A DNA stretch of 64,000 nucleotides from contig CAVXCI010000001.1 in NCBI GenBank assembly GCA_963760285.1, positions 1,302,001-1,366,000 of the forward strand, written 5' to 3'. Within the stretch, counting starts at the first letter, position 1, and each line of letters opens with the position of its first letter. Positions 43,372 through 52,351 of the stretch are shown here, one piece after another. The stretch comes from PALSA-278 sp963760285 (GTDB lineage Bacteria; Acidobacteriota; Terriglobia; Acidiferrales; UBA7541). A program made the translations under genes and the position numbers. The notes beneath the pieces are model-generated. The model did not search any database. It was not told the DNA's origin and saw only the letters and a list, made by a program, of their open reading frames with translations.

Positions 43372-44493
43372 ATGCAGATACCAAGATTCGAGCTGGAACG
43401 CTGGCAATCCGTCTGGGAAAACGTCGTCGAGCTGAACATTTCCGAAAGTGGCGTCAAGCCCTTCACGCTGCGCGAGCTTGTCGACGATTCCGCGGAACTC
43501 GAGCGCCTGATGGACGTTCCGCTCGGCTACCCGCAATCCGATGGGACCGCCGAGTTGCGCCAATCCATCGCCGCCGTTTATCCCGGAGCGCGCGCGGAAA
43601 ATGTGCTGGTTACCTCCGGCTGCGCGGAGGCGAACTATCTGGCCGCTTGGAGCCTCCTGGGCCCTGGCGATGAAATAATCTTATTTCAGCCCAACTATAT
43701 GCAGTTGGATGGAGTGGCCCGTACCTGTGGCGCCACGGTTTGTCCGGTCTGGCTGCGCGAAAATCTCGGCTGGGCCCCGAATCTCGATGAGCTGCGCGAC
43801 CTGATTTCTCCACGCACCAAACTCATCGCCGTTTGCAACCCCAACAATCCCACCGGCGCCGTCCTGAGCGCCGAAATTCTGGACGGTATCTGCGGAATTG
43901 CCGAGCGAGCTGGTGCATGGGTGTTGGCCGACGAGGTCTATCGAGGCGCGGAGGTAAACGGGGCGATTTCACCCACCTGCTGGGGCCGCGGCGAACGCAT
44001 CATCTGCAATGCGGGTTTCTCGAAGGCCTATGGACTGCCCGGCTTGCGCGTGGGATGGATTGTTGCGCCGCCGGAGGAAATCGCGAATTTCTGGGGCTCC
44101 AAGGACTACACCACTATCGGAATTTCCATGCTTTCCGAACGCCTGGCCAGCTTCGCGTTGCAGCCTGAGCGCCGGAAGCGCATTCTGGCGCGCACGCGGC
44201 AAATTCTGCGGGAGAATTATCCCATCGTAGATGACTGGCTCCGCCGCCATCCGGATTCGCTTCGGCATATTCCTCCATGCGCCGGGGCCATCGCCTGGGT
44301 CGGCTACAACGATCCGCGGCCGTCTGGCCTTCTGGCGGAAGAACTCCGGGTCAAGAAGAGCGTTTTGGTTGTGCCCGGAAAGCAGTTCGGGATGGAAGGC
44401 TTCTTGCGCATTGGTTATGGTTACGATCGCGAGAAGCTCATTCAGGCGTTGAAGCGCGTGGATGAGGTCCTGTTCAATTGCGCTGGAGCATGA
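43372..44493 (+). CDS. Fold-type I PLP-dependent aminotransferase
   Basis: The 373-residue protein belongs to the class I/II aminotransferases. The core motifs are GYPQSDGTAELRQSIAAVYP, LVTSGCAEANYLAAWSLLGPGD, VCNPNNPTGAVL, VLADEVYRG, and the PLP-lysine in FSKAYGLPGLRVGW (K218). The C-terminal GMEGFLRIGYGYD holds the substrate-carboxylate arginine. A strong GGCGGAG precedes the ATG. Substrate unknown; it resembles aspartate aminotransferase and capreomycidine synthase-like enzymes about equally. It lies 1.2 kb from the NRPS-PKS region but may not belong to it. Confidence 0.88.
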   Translation: MQIPRFELERWQSVWENVVELNISESGVKPFTLRELVDDSAELERLMDVPLGYPQSDGTAELRQSIAAVYPGARAENVLVTSGCAEANYLAAWSLLGPGDEIILFQPNYMQLDGVARTCGATVCPVWLRENLGWAPNLDELRDLISPRTKLIAVCNPNNPTGAVLSAEILDGICGIAERAGAWVLADEVYRGAEVNGAISPTCWGRGERIICNAGFSKAYGLPGLRVGWIVAPPEEIANFWGSKDYTTIGISMLSERLASFALQPERRKRILARTRQILRENYPIVDDWLRRHPDSLRHIPPCAGAIAWVGYNDPRPSGLLAEELRVKKSVLVVPGKQFGMEGFLRIGYGYDREKLIQALKRVDEVLFNCAGA

Positions 44494-44543
44494 ATTTCGT
44501 CCTCACACGGCGATGCAGATGGCTCCGCGAAAATGATACCCTC

Positions 44544-45674
44544 TCAGGGTGTGGCATTCGGCGACGGTTGGGGATGTGAATCGCTGTTAGCTGCGAAGCA
44601 CCAATCCACCAGAGGTTTGCTGAAACGCTCCACCACGCTTGACGGTACTGCGGGCTCCTCCAGCTTGTGAAATTCAAATTCCATTTTTCCGTCAGGATGG
44701 ACCCGCGCCAGCAAGTACCCGTAGACGTCCGTCTGCGCCGCATGCCCCGTGAGGGCTTCTGATGGGAGTGCATATCGGTGCGCTCCCGCGGTACCTACAA
44801 TCCATCCCGGCAGCACGCCGCCATGCGTCCGCCAGAAATCGGTGTTGAAAATATCTTCGGCGTAAAAATGCGAATGACTGGCCATTACGTACACGTTCTT
44901 ATGCGCCACATCGCGCGCGTGCAACAAATCAACATAGACCCGGCTTCCGCTTTCTGTCCCCACCGCGGATTGGTTCATGCTGTGCGATGCCGAAACGCTG
45001 TTCGGCAGCGCTTCGTGCATTCCCACGACAATGGTATGAATCTGTGAGTTCCGTTCATCCCGAGTCAGCGTGGTGCGGAACCAGGACATCTGCGTCTCGT
45101 CAAACTGGTCCGGCGTGGCATTGTCCATGGTGATGAAGTCGACGCCCTGCACCGTCCAGTGGTAGTAGCCCGTCAGGCGGTGGTTCGACGGATCATCACG
45201 CAGGCGCTGTTCGCGGAGGACGGGCTGCTCCAGCCAGTCCGCAAATTGCAAAATCCACTCCTGCCTCGTTTTAGGCGCGATGGTTTCATGATTTCCAATC
45301 CCCAGGTAAACCGGTTTCGTTCCGAAGGGAACCATCTGATTGCTGATGAAATCATCCCAGGCAATCGGCCAATAAGTTTCCTTGGTCAGCGGATGCGCGC
45401 GGTATTGCGCCTCATGCTGCATGTCCTCATCCACCATGAAGATGGCGCGAAAATCGCCCAGGTGCCAGTAAAACTGCGCGTTTTGTTTTTCTACATCCGC
45501 GGCAATGGCGGGCACCACCACGTCCCCGCAGTTGCGAGAATCTCCCGAAATGGCGAACCGCCATTCCTTCTCCTGCTTGTCAGCCGGACGCGCAACCGCC
45601 GCAGCGAAAGCCACGCCGCCCACGAATGCCATCGCCAACAATCTGCCGCAGGGTGATATCATTTCATTCTCCAC
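44544..45674 (-). CDS. Exported metallophosphoesterase
   Basis: The 376-residue protein has a signal peptide (LLAMAFVGGVAFAAAVARPA) and a calcineurin-like phosphoesterase domain: AISGDSRNCGD (first metal Asp), FYWHLGDFRAIF, GIGNHETIAP (the GNHE motif), VVGMHEALP and ASHSHFYAEDIF (final metal histidines). It is therefore a periplasmic or secreted phosphatase with a dinuclear metal centre. It is the last gene of the minus-strand group that begins with two sulfotransferases. Confidence 0.88.
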   Translation of the reverse strand: MENEMISPCGRLLAMAFVGGVAFAAAVARPADKQEKEWRFAISGDSRNCGDVVVPAIAADVEKQNAQFYWHLGDFRAIFMVDEDMQHEAQYRAHPLTKETYWPIAWDDFISNQMVPFGTKPVYLGIGNHETIAPKTRQEWILQFADWLEQPVLREQRLRDDPSNHRLTGYYHWTVQGVDFITMDNATPDQFDETQMSWFRTTLTRDERNSQIHTIVVGMHEALPNSVSASHSMNQSAVGTESGSRVYVDLLHARDVAHKNVYVMASHSHFYAEDIFNTDFWRTHGGVLPGWIVGTAGAHRYALPSEALTGHAAQTDVYGYLLARVHPDGKMEFEFHKLEEPAVPSSVVERFSKPLVDWCFAANSDSHPQPSPNATP

Positions 45675-45693
45675 GCTTCAAAAATTGCTCTCG

Positions 45694-46659
45694 TCAGGCG
45701 TAGCCAAACTCCGCCGCCAACTGTTTTACTTCCGGCAAAAATTCCGCCCCGTTCTTCCTCCACTCTAGTGGGCCGTCCAGGCTTTGCGCCTTTGCGCGAG
45801 ACGGCCGGAGTACTGGGTCCTTCAGGAACAGCGCGTCATTGCCGTACTGTGCCCCCGGCGGACCCATGTGCGCGTAGGGGGATTGTTCCGGGTGCTTCAT
45901 GGCTTCGATGGCATCCGGGTCGGCGCGCAATCCCAGCCATTGGGCGATATTTCGCAGGGCTTCATCGGGATTCGAAAGCACATCCTCGCCTCGAACCAGC
46001 AATTTTCGCGCCGGAGGAACCGTGCGCAGAAAGCTGCGAACATTCTGGTTCAGCACGAACCAGGCATTTTGAGGATCCATCTCCGCCACTTTGTTGCGCG
46101 AACTCGGCAACTGATTGGCCTCGATCGTCGGATACGACGAAAGATCGATCAGCCATTGCAGCGGACGTCCGTCCACTTGCATTTCCTTCATGGCCTTGAA
46201 TACCGATTCCGATTGCCCGCGCGGATGCCTCACCAGATGAATGTAGCGCGAGTCGGGGAACATAGCGCCGAAGCGATGGAGGAATTTGCGGTTGTAGACG
46301 GTCCCCGTACTTTTCTCCACGATTATGCGCGGCGCGACGACTTCCGCCAGGGCCTCCAGCATTCGCCCCGTCGTCCAGTGGAAGCGGCGGCGTATCCACC
46401 CGTGCGCACGTTGCACGGTTTCTTCCGTCTGGCCGCCGTAAATCAACTCCGCAACGGCGCGAACCAACCCGTCGCCCATCGGCGCGCTGGCCATCAGGCA
46501 GATATCCCAGAATTCTCCCATCGTGTCGCACATGAAGAATTGGATTTCCGGCAGCCCGTACATCTGCGGGTGCTGCCCCAGCATGGTGGAGATCAACGAC
46601 GTGAAGGAACGCGGTGCGCCCAACACCGAAAGAATTGGCGGAACTGGACTGGATGGCAT
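45694..46659 (-). CDS. Sulfotransferase family protein, paralogue 2
   Basis: From the ATG at 46659 the protein has 321 residues. The N-terminal PAPS-binding loop is VLGAPRSFTSLISTMLGQHP and the 3'-phosphate-binding motif is SRYIHLVRHPRGQSESV, as in Sulfotransfer-type enzymes. It transfers sulfate from PAPS to a hydroxyl or amine. The paralogue next to it is alike across its whole length (GAPRSFTS, LVRAVAELIYG, VRGEDVLSNPDEALRNIA). The DNA just upstream also contains the same TTGGATAAAC string, so the duplication included the leader. Confidence 0.85.
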   Translation of the reverse strand: MPSSPVPPILSVLGAPRSFTSLISTMLGQHPQMYGLPEIQFFMCDTMGEFWDICLMASAPMGDGLVRAVAELIYGGQTEETVQRAHGWIRRRFHWTTGRMLEALAEVVAPRIIVEKSTGTVYNRKFLHRFGAMFPDSRYIHLVRHPRGQSESVFKAMKEMQVDGRPLQWLIDLSSYPTIEANQLPSSRNKVAEMDPQNAWFVLNQNVRSFLRTVPPARKLLVRGEDVLSNPDEALRNIAQWLGLRADPDAIEAMKHPEQSPYAHMGPPGAQYGNDALFLKDPVLRPSRAKAQSLDGPLEWRKNGAEFLPEVKQLAAEFGYA

Positions 46660-46751
46660 CTTTGATTGGATAAACGATTCGCCGGAAACCGTCAAGCGCG
46701 CGTCATATCGTTTACTCTCGAGATTTCAGTTTAGAATCGCTTTTGCGGCCT

Positions 46752-47717
46752 CTAGCTGTATCCGAATTCCACGGCCAGTTTTTTTACTTCCGGTAAAAAC
46801 TCGCCACCATCCTTTAACCATTCCAGCGGCCCTTCCAGCATGAGAGTTTTCAGGCGCGCCGGCCGCAACGCGGGCTCTCTGATAAACAACGGATCGTTAC
46901 CATATTGCGCGCCCAGCGGACCCAATCGCGCGTAGCTGGACTGTTCCGGATGTTTCATCGCCGAAATGGCCTCCGCGTCTGTGCTTAATCCCAGCCACGC
47001 GGCAATATTTCGCAGAGCATCGTCGGGATTTGAAAGCACGTCTTCACCGCGGATCTGCAATTTTCGTTTCTCGGGAATCTTTCGCAGGAAGCTGCGAATA
47101 TTTTGATTCAGCACGTACCAGCCCCTTTGCGGATCAAGCTCAGTGGCTTTGTTGCGCGAGTCCGGCAATTGATTCGGCGCAATCGTCGGATAAGATGCCA
47201 AGTCAATCAGCCACTGCATTGGTACTCCGCCCAGTTCCAGTTCGCGAATGGCTTTCAGAATGGACTCGCCGTTGCCCCGCGGATGGCGCACCAGGTGAAT
47301 ATACCGTGCGTCAGGAAACATGGCTCCGGCACGCTGCAAAAACAGCCGGTTGTAAACGGTGCTGGGGCTTTTTTCCACCACGATGCGAGGCGCTACTATT
47401 TCCGCCAGCAATTCCTGCATTCGCCCCGTGGACAGGTGGAAACGCCGGCGGATCCAGCCCTGCGCGCGCATGACATTCTCTTCCGTTTGCGCGCCGTAAA
47501 TCAATTCCGCCACTGCGCGCACCAGCCCATCGGCCATGGGAAACGACGCCTGCAGGCAGATGTTCCACCATTCGGACATCCTGTCGCTCAGGAAGAGCTG
47601 CAACTCAGGCAGGCCGTACATCTCCGGATGCTGTCCCAACATCCCGGAAACCACGGAAGTAAATGATCGAGGAGCGCCCAGCACAAACAGAGGGGGAGCC
47701 GTTGCGGTGGTGGGCAT
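46752..47717 (-). CDS. Sulfotransferase family protein, paralogue 1
   Basis: A 321-residue PAPS-dependent sulfotransferase: FVLGAPRSFTSVVSGMLGQH (5'-phosphosulfate loop) and ARYIHLVRHPRGNGES (3'-phosphate motif). It is codirectional with paralogue 2 and divergent from the NRPS, sharing a 301-base intergenic region with it, which suggests a common regulatory region for tailoring and assembly genes. The catalytic residues look intact in both copies, so both may be active on different positions. Confidence 0.86.
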   Translation of the reverse strand: MPTTATAPPLFVLGAPRSFTSVVSGMLGQHPEMYGLPELQLFLSDRMSEWWNICLQASFPMADGLVRAVAELIYGAQTEENVMRAQGWIRRRFHLSTGRMQELLAEIVAPRIVVEKSPSTVYNRLFLQRAGAMFPDARYIHLVRHPRGNGESILKAIRELELGGVPMQWLIDLASYPTIAPNQLPDSRNKATELDPQRGWYVLNQNIRSFLRKIPEKRKLQIRGEDVLSNPDDALRNIAAWLGLSTDAEAISAMKHPEQSSYARLGPLGAQYGNDPLFIREPALRPARLKTLMLEGPLEWLKDGGEFLPEVKKLAVEFGYS

Positions 47718-48018
47718 CCCTCATTGGATAAACCAATTAGCAATTCGCGTCAAGGCAGGATGGTTTTTAATCTGATTGCACCGCGAAACGATTGCGGCCG
47801 GTACCTTCGCAATCACAGTGAGCGTCGCCTTGACACTCCGAAAGGGCGCCGATATTCTCGGACAGTGTTCATCCGCCAAATGGAAAATTGCCTCTGCGCG
47901 TCGCAAGATTCCCACAACGGATTGGAAATCTCCGGACCGTTTGCCGCCAATCGGATGTCTAATAGTACGGTCGAATAGTCTGAATCGGCGTGTCACGGCC
48001 TGATTTTTAACCCTGAAG
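47718..48018. other. Divergent promoter region between sulfotransferase and NRPS
   Basis: The 301 bases have no coding content that I recognise. They must contain the promoters for both divergent groups; I do not see convincing -35/-10 pairs. Confidence 0.4.
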
Positions 48019-51000
48019 ATGCCCAGAACTCCGGAATCCAGCGCATTCAATGAAGCTTTCAAGGCGCTCCGCCCCTATCCCCGCGTGACTCCAGGCGAGG
48101 GATCACCTGCGGGCACGCCACTCTCCACCATGCAGCAGCAGCTGTGGTTTCTGTCCCAGGTCTACAGCGGCCTCCCCGTCTTTTACACTGCGCAGGCCTG
48201 GCGTATCCGTGGACCGTTGGATATCGCCTGTCTGGAAAAAATGCTCACGGAAGTTATTCTTTACCATGAAGCCGTTCGCACGAATTTCCGCGTCGTGGAT
48301 GGCCAGCCCATGCAGGTGACCATCCCTTCAGTCCCGGTTCGCTACGAAGTTGTGGATGCGAGCGGTGAGTCCGACCCCGAATCTGCCGCATGGAAATTTC
48401 TACGCGAATATTTCAGCCGTCCTTTTGACCTCTCCCGGGAACTCTTGATTCGCGGCGCTGTTGTCCGTCTCGCTCCTCAGGACCACATTTTCACATTAAT
48501 GATTTCGCACGCCGTTTTCGACGGGATCTCCATCGGCATCTTCGTCCCGGACATGGCCAAAGCTTATCGCGCGCTCCGCTGCGGCGAAACAATTGGCTGG
48601 CCGCCCGCGCCGGTGCAGTATCGCGATTTCGCCGTCTGGAATCGCCAGCTTGTGGAGGGAGAAAAAGGGCACCGCCAGATCGAATATTGGGCCCGGCAAT
48701 TGCGCGACCTGCCGCCTCTGGAACTGCCCACCGACCATCCGCGTCCATCGGCCCCCAGCCTCCGGGGAAAAGTGTTCACTTGGGAATTTTCCCCGGACCT
48801 CACAGCCGCTCTGGAGTCGTTAGCTCGCAGCGAAGGCATGTCGGTCTTTATGATTTTGGTGGCTGCCTTGCAGGCCGTCCTCCATCGCTACACCGGCCAG
48901 GATGATTTTGCCGTGGGGACCATGTTTGCCAATCGTCCCCGGCCGGAGTTGAAGCGCATCGTGGGAATGTTCACCAATGAGATTGTTCTGCGCGCTGATG
49001 TGGCCGGCGATCCCACGTTTCGCGAGTTGGTGAAGCGCGTGCGCGATGTAATGGCCTGGGCAGCTCTACACCAGGACGCCCCGTTTGCCAAAGTTGTGGA
49101 AGCTGTGAATCCCGCGCGGAGCCATAATCGCAATCCGCTGTTCGACGTGCTGATCTCCCAGCAGAAAGCATCGTGGGAAGTGTTTGACCTTGACGGCTGC
49201 GACGCGCAGACCATTCTGCCATTGCCCTGTGACGACGGAATATCCGAATACGACATCGCCATTTATGCCACCGAGGGCGGAGAAAAGCTTCACGGATCAA
49301 TCGATTTCGCCACGAACCTCTACGAAGAGGCTTCCGTGCTCCGCCTCTGGCAGCACATTCGTAATGTTCTGGAAACCGTGGCGCAAAATCCGGGGGAGCG
49401 CGTTTCGCAGTTGCCGCTGCTTTCACTGTCTGAAAAACAGCAATTGCTCGTGGATAGCAATCGTACCGCTGCCCCGTATCCGCAGCAGGCTATTCATCAG
49501 CTTTTCGAAGCGCAGGTATCGCGCACGCCTGATCTTCCCGCCCTGATAGACCGCGGTCACCGCGTTTCTTTTCAGGAGTTGAATGAGAAGGCCAATCAGT
49601 TGTCCCGGTATCTCCAGCGCCTGGGCGTGAAGCCCGGGGAACGGGTGGGTGTTTCCTTTGACCGTTCCTCGAATTTGGTGATCACCCTGCTGGGAATTTT
49701 GAAGATCGGGGCGGCCTGGGTTCCACTGGATCCTCTCTATCCCAAGGATCGCGTGGCCTACATGCTTCAGGACGCTGGCATCCGCTTTCACCTCACCGAG
49801 GAGCGATGGTCGAATGATCTTCCGCACGGCGCGGAAAAACTCCTTTGCGTGGATCGTGACTGGCCGGAAATTTTCCGTGAGAGTGCGGACAATCTGGACG
49901 TCCCCGCATCGCCCGATGCCGTCGCCTACATTATTTACACTTCCGGCTCCACAGGGCACCCGAAAGGCGTTGAGGGGCTTCACCGCGGGGCGGTCAACCG
50001 CTTCCAGTGGATGTGGCAACGATACCCTTTCGTGCCCGGCGAAGTTGCCAGTGCGCGGACATCGCTGAACTTCGTTGATTCCGTCTGGGAGCTATTCGGT
50101 CCGTTGCTGCAAGGGATTCCCATTCTCCTGATTCCCGGCGCTGTCACGCGTGATCCCCACGCCCTGGTATCACTTCTGGAGTCAGAGCATGTTACGCGCT
50201 TGGTTCTCGTTCCTTCTCTGTTGCGCGTAATTCTTGAAGCTTGCCCCGACGCGGGCGTTCGCCTCGCATCCCTCCACATCGTGGTCAGCAGCGGCGAAGC
50301 CCTGCAACAGGCGCTCGTGGAGCAGTTCTTTGCCGCGATGCCGCAGGCAAAGCTCATCAATCTATACGGGTCTACGGAAGTTTCTGCTGACGTTACGTGC
50401 TATGAAGCCACTCCTGGCGATGAAGCGGTCCTGATTGGCCGCCCCATCGCAAACACACAGGCATATATTCTCGATGCGCGGTTGCAGCCAGCTCCGCTCG
50501 GCGCCAAGGGTGAACTTTACATTGGAGGAGACGGTCTCGCTCGCGGCTATCACGGCCAGCCCCGGCTCACTGCGGAACGCTTTGTATCTAATCCTTTTTC
50601 AGAGAACCCAGGAGATCGCCTTTATCGTACTGGCGACGTAGTCCGTTATCGCCCGGACGGCAACTTGGAATATCTTGGCCGCGCCGACCATCAGGTAAAA
50701 ATCCGCGGCTTCCGCGTGGAAATCGGCGAGATCGAAAGCACCATTTCTGGGCACAAACATGTGGAGCAAAACATCGTCCTGGCGCGCGAAGACGAACCCG
50801 GTGTTTTGCGCCTCGTGGCCTATGTTGTGCCCCGGGACAAGGCACTTGCCCGGCCGGATGCGGACGCCTCCGAGTTCCTAAGAGACTTGCGGCGCAGTTT
50901 GGAGGAGCGTCTCCCCGAATACATGATCCCGGCGGCATTCGTGATCCTGGCGGCTCTTCCGCTCACGCCCAACGGAAAGCTCAATCGCTTGGCGCTGCCC

Positions 51001-51369
51001 AAGCCCACGACGACTCAGCACCGCGCCGGAAAAGATTTTGTCGAGCCGCAGTCGGACATGGAGAAGAAGATTGCCGCCATCTGGCGGGAGGTTCTTCACC
51101 TGGAAAAAGTTGGGGTGGATGACAATTTTTTCGATTCCGGCGGGCACTCGCTCCTGCTGGTGAAAATTCACAGCCTGGTGAAGCCCATGGCTCCGCGTCC
51201 GGTGACGGTTACGGACCTTTTCCGTTTCCCCACCATTCGGCTGCTGGCGAAGTTTCTCGGCTCGTCGCCCCCGGAAGGCAAGCTGCTTCCCTCGGCACAG
51301 GAGCGCGCCGCCCGCCAAATCGAAGCGCTGCAACGCCGCAAGAAGAATCCTGTGCGGCCACGAGTTTGA
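48019..51369 (+). CDS. Single-module NRPS, C-A-T, predicted to activate beta-alanine
   Basis: The 1116-residue synthetase has a condensation domain (about 30-440) with SHAVFDG at 163-169; the catalytic H164 and D168 are present, the first His of HHxxxDG being Ser. The adenylation domain (about 480-985) has YTSGSTGHPKG (640-650), YRTGD and NGKLNR with K987. Aligning by eye to GrsA, the pocket residues are V686, D687, W690, L730, V756, S758, L782, A790, D791 and K987. V-D-W...S-L-A-D-K closely matches the published beta-alanine code as I remember it. The carrier domain has GGHSLL with S1044. No thioesterase. It is followed by two hydrolases and converges with the PKS. Confidence 0.92.
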   Translation: MPRTPESSAFNEAFKALRPYPRVTPGEGSPAGTPLSTMQQQLWFLSQVYSGLPVFYTAQAWRIRGPLDIACLEKMLTEVILYHEAVRTNFRVVDGQPMQVTIPSVPVRYEVVDASGESDPESAAWKFLREYFSRPFDLSRELLIRGAVVRLAPQDHIFTLMISHAVFDGISIGIFVPDMAKAYRALRCGETIGWPPAPVQYRDFAVWNRQLVEGEKGHRQIEYWARQLRDLPPLELPTDHPRPSAPSLRGKVFTWEFSPDLTAALESLARSEGMSVFMILVAALQAVLHRYTGQDDFAVGTMFANRPRPELKRIVGMFTNEIVLRADVAGDPTFRELVKRVRDVMAWAALHQDAPFAKVVEAVNPARSHNRNPLFDVLISQQKASWEVFDLDGCDAQTILPLPCDDGISEYDIAIYATEGGEKLHGSIDFATNLYEEASVLRLWQHIRNVLETVAQNPGERVSQLPLLSLSEKQQLLVDSNRTAAPYPQQAIHQLFEAQVSRTPDLPALIDRGHRVSFQELNEKANQLSRYLQRLGVKPGERVGVSFDRSSNLVITLLGILKIGAAWVPLDPLYPKDRVAYMLQDAGIRFHLTEERWSNDLPHGAEKLLCVDRDWPEIFRESADNLDVPASPDAVAYIIYTSGSTGHPKGVEGLHRGAVNRFQWMWQRYPFVPGEVASARTSLNFVDSVWELFGPLLQGIPILLIPGAVTRDPHALVSLLESEHVTRLVLVPSLLRVILEACPDAGVRLASLHIVVSSGEALQQALVEQFFAAMPQAKLINLYGSTEVSADVTCYEATPGDEAVLIGRPIANTQAYILDARLQPAPLGAKGELYIGGDGLARGYHGQPRLTAERFVSNPFSENPGDRLYRTGDVVRYRPDGNLEYLGRADHQVKIRGFRVEIGEIESTISGHKHVEQNIVLAREDEPGVLRLVAYVVPRDKALARPDADASEFLRDLRRSLEERLPEYMIPAAFVILAALPLTPNGKLNRLALPKPTTTQHRAGKDFVEPQSDMEKKIAAIWREVLHLEKVGVDDNFFDSGGHSLLLVKIHSLVKPMAPRPVTVTDLFRFPTIRLLAKFLGSSPPEGKLLPSAQERAARQIEALQRRKKNPVRPRV

Positions 51370-51450
51370 TGGCGTCCAGCCGTCCGCGCCGCGTTTCAGG
51401 AGTTGCGCGAGAAGCACGGTGAATTGACTTGGCGTGAAGCCTGCTTCAAC

Positions 51451-52344
51451 ATGAATACTCCACGGATGACCACAACGGAAGGCACTCTCGCCAAGAACGA
51501 TCTGAAGGTTTCCTCGCGCGAAGCCATCGCGTCCTGCAGCTATTTCACGGGGTCTCGCGGGCGCCTCTATATGGCGGATTTTCCCGCGCTCGGCGAATCT
51601 TGCGGCGTAATCCTCTATGTTCATCCCTTTGCCGCCGAAGCCAGCCATTCGCGCCGCGTCATCACCGATCTCGCCCGCCAGTTGTCCCACAAAAACTACC
51701 GCACCATCATTGTGGACCACTACGGCTGCGGTGATAGCGAGGGCGACTTCCGCGATGCGCGCTGGGAAATCTGGCGCGACGATCTCCTCTCCGTCTGCCG
51801 TTGGCTTGGCGAGGAGGGGCATCGCAGCGTCACTCTGTGGGGCCTCCGCATGGGCGCTCTGCTGGCCACTGAGGTCGCAACGCTTTCTCCGCTCCGCGTC
51901 GAGCGCCTTTTGCTTTGGCAACCGGTCTTAAGCGGCGCACCGATGCTCAATACGTTTGTGCGGTCCAACTTGAATCCCGAGGATGTACCAGCGGGACTCG
52001 CGGAAAAACTTTCCGACGCCGAGCAGCGTCGCAGTCTTTCGCTTTCCGAGCCAGTAAATATTGATGGCTATATGCTCTCGCCCGAATTGATTCGCGCGCT
52101 TGACGCTGCAAAACTCGAAACTTTCGGCGCGCGGCTCTCCGCACCTGTACACTGGCTGCGGGTCCTGAGGGACGATACTGACAAGCCCAGTCCTGGCAGC
52201 GAGCGCCTGATTCAAAACTGGCGTGCGCGAGGCTTGCAGGTTGAAACCGACGAAGTGATTTCCTGGCCCGTCTGGAGCATTCCCAGCACCGCAAAGACTA
52301 CCGCGTTTAACGAACCCCTCAACAGGGCATTTCCGGACGCGTGA
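51451..52344 (+). CDS. Alpha/beta hydrolase, exosortase-associated hydrolase 2-like
   Basis: A 297-residue alpha/beta-hydrolase-fold protein: LYVHPFAAEASHSRRVITDLA, IIVDHYGCGDSEGDF and the elbow LWGLRMGALLATEVA. At the nucleophile position (G-L-R-M-G, residues 131-135) there is Arg133 in place of Ser. That GLRxGA sequence is, to my knowledge, characteristic of the exosortase A system-associated hydrolase 2 family. It may not be a classical serine hydrolase. Start uncertain (51403 TTG, 51451 ATG or 51466 ATG). It follows the NRPS by about 80 bases and precedes its partner by seven. Confidence 0.78.
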   Translation: MNTPRMTTTEGTLAKNDLKVSSREAIASCSYFTGSRGRLYMADFPALGESCGVILYVHPFAAEASHSRRVITDLARQLSHKNYRTIIVDHYGCGDSEGDFRDARWEIWRDDLLSVCRWLGEEGHRSVTLWGLRMGALLATEVATLSPLRVERLLLWQPVLSGAPMLNTFVRSNLNPEDVPAGLAEKLSDAEQRRSLSLSEPVNIDGYMLSPELIRALDAAKLETFGARLSAPVHWLRVLRDDTDKPSPGSERLIQNWRARGLQVETDEVISWPVWSIPSTAKTTAFNEPLNRAFPDA

Positions 52345-52351
52345 ACCGACA

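Noticed and set aside
43372..44493. Aminotransferase as a member of the NRPS-PKS cluster
   Set aside because: It is on the other strand beyond the metallophosphatase and follows housekeeping genes; no direct evidence links it to the cluster.
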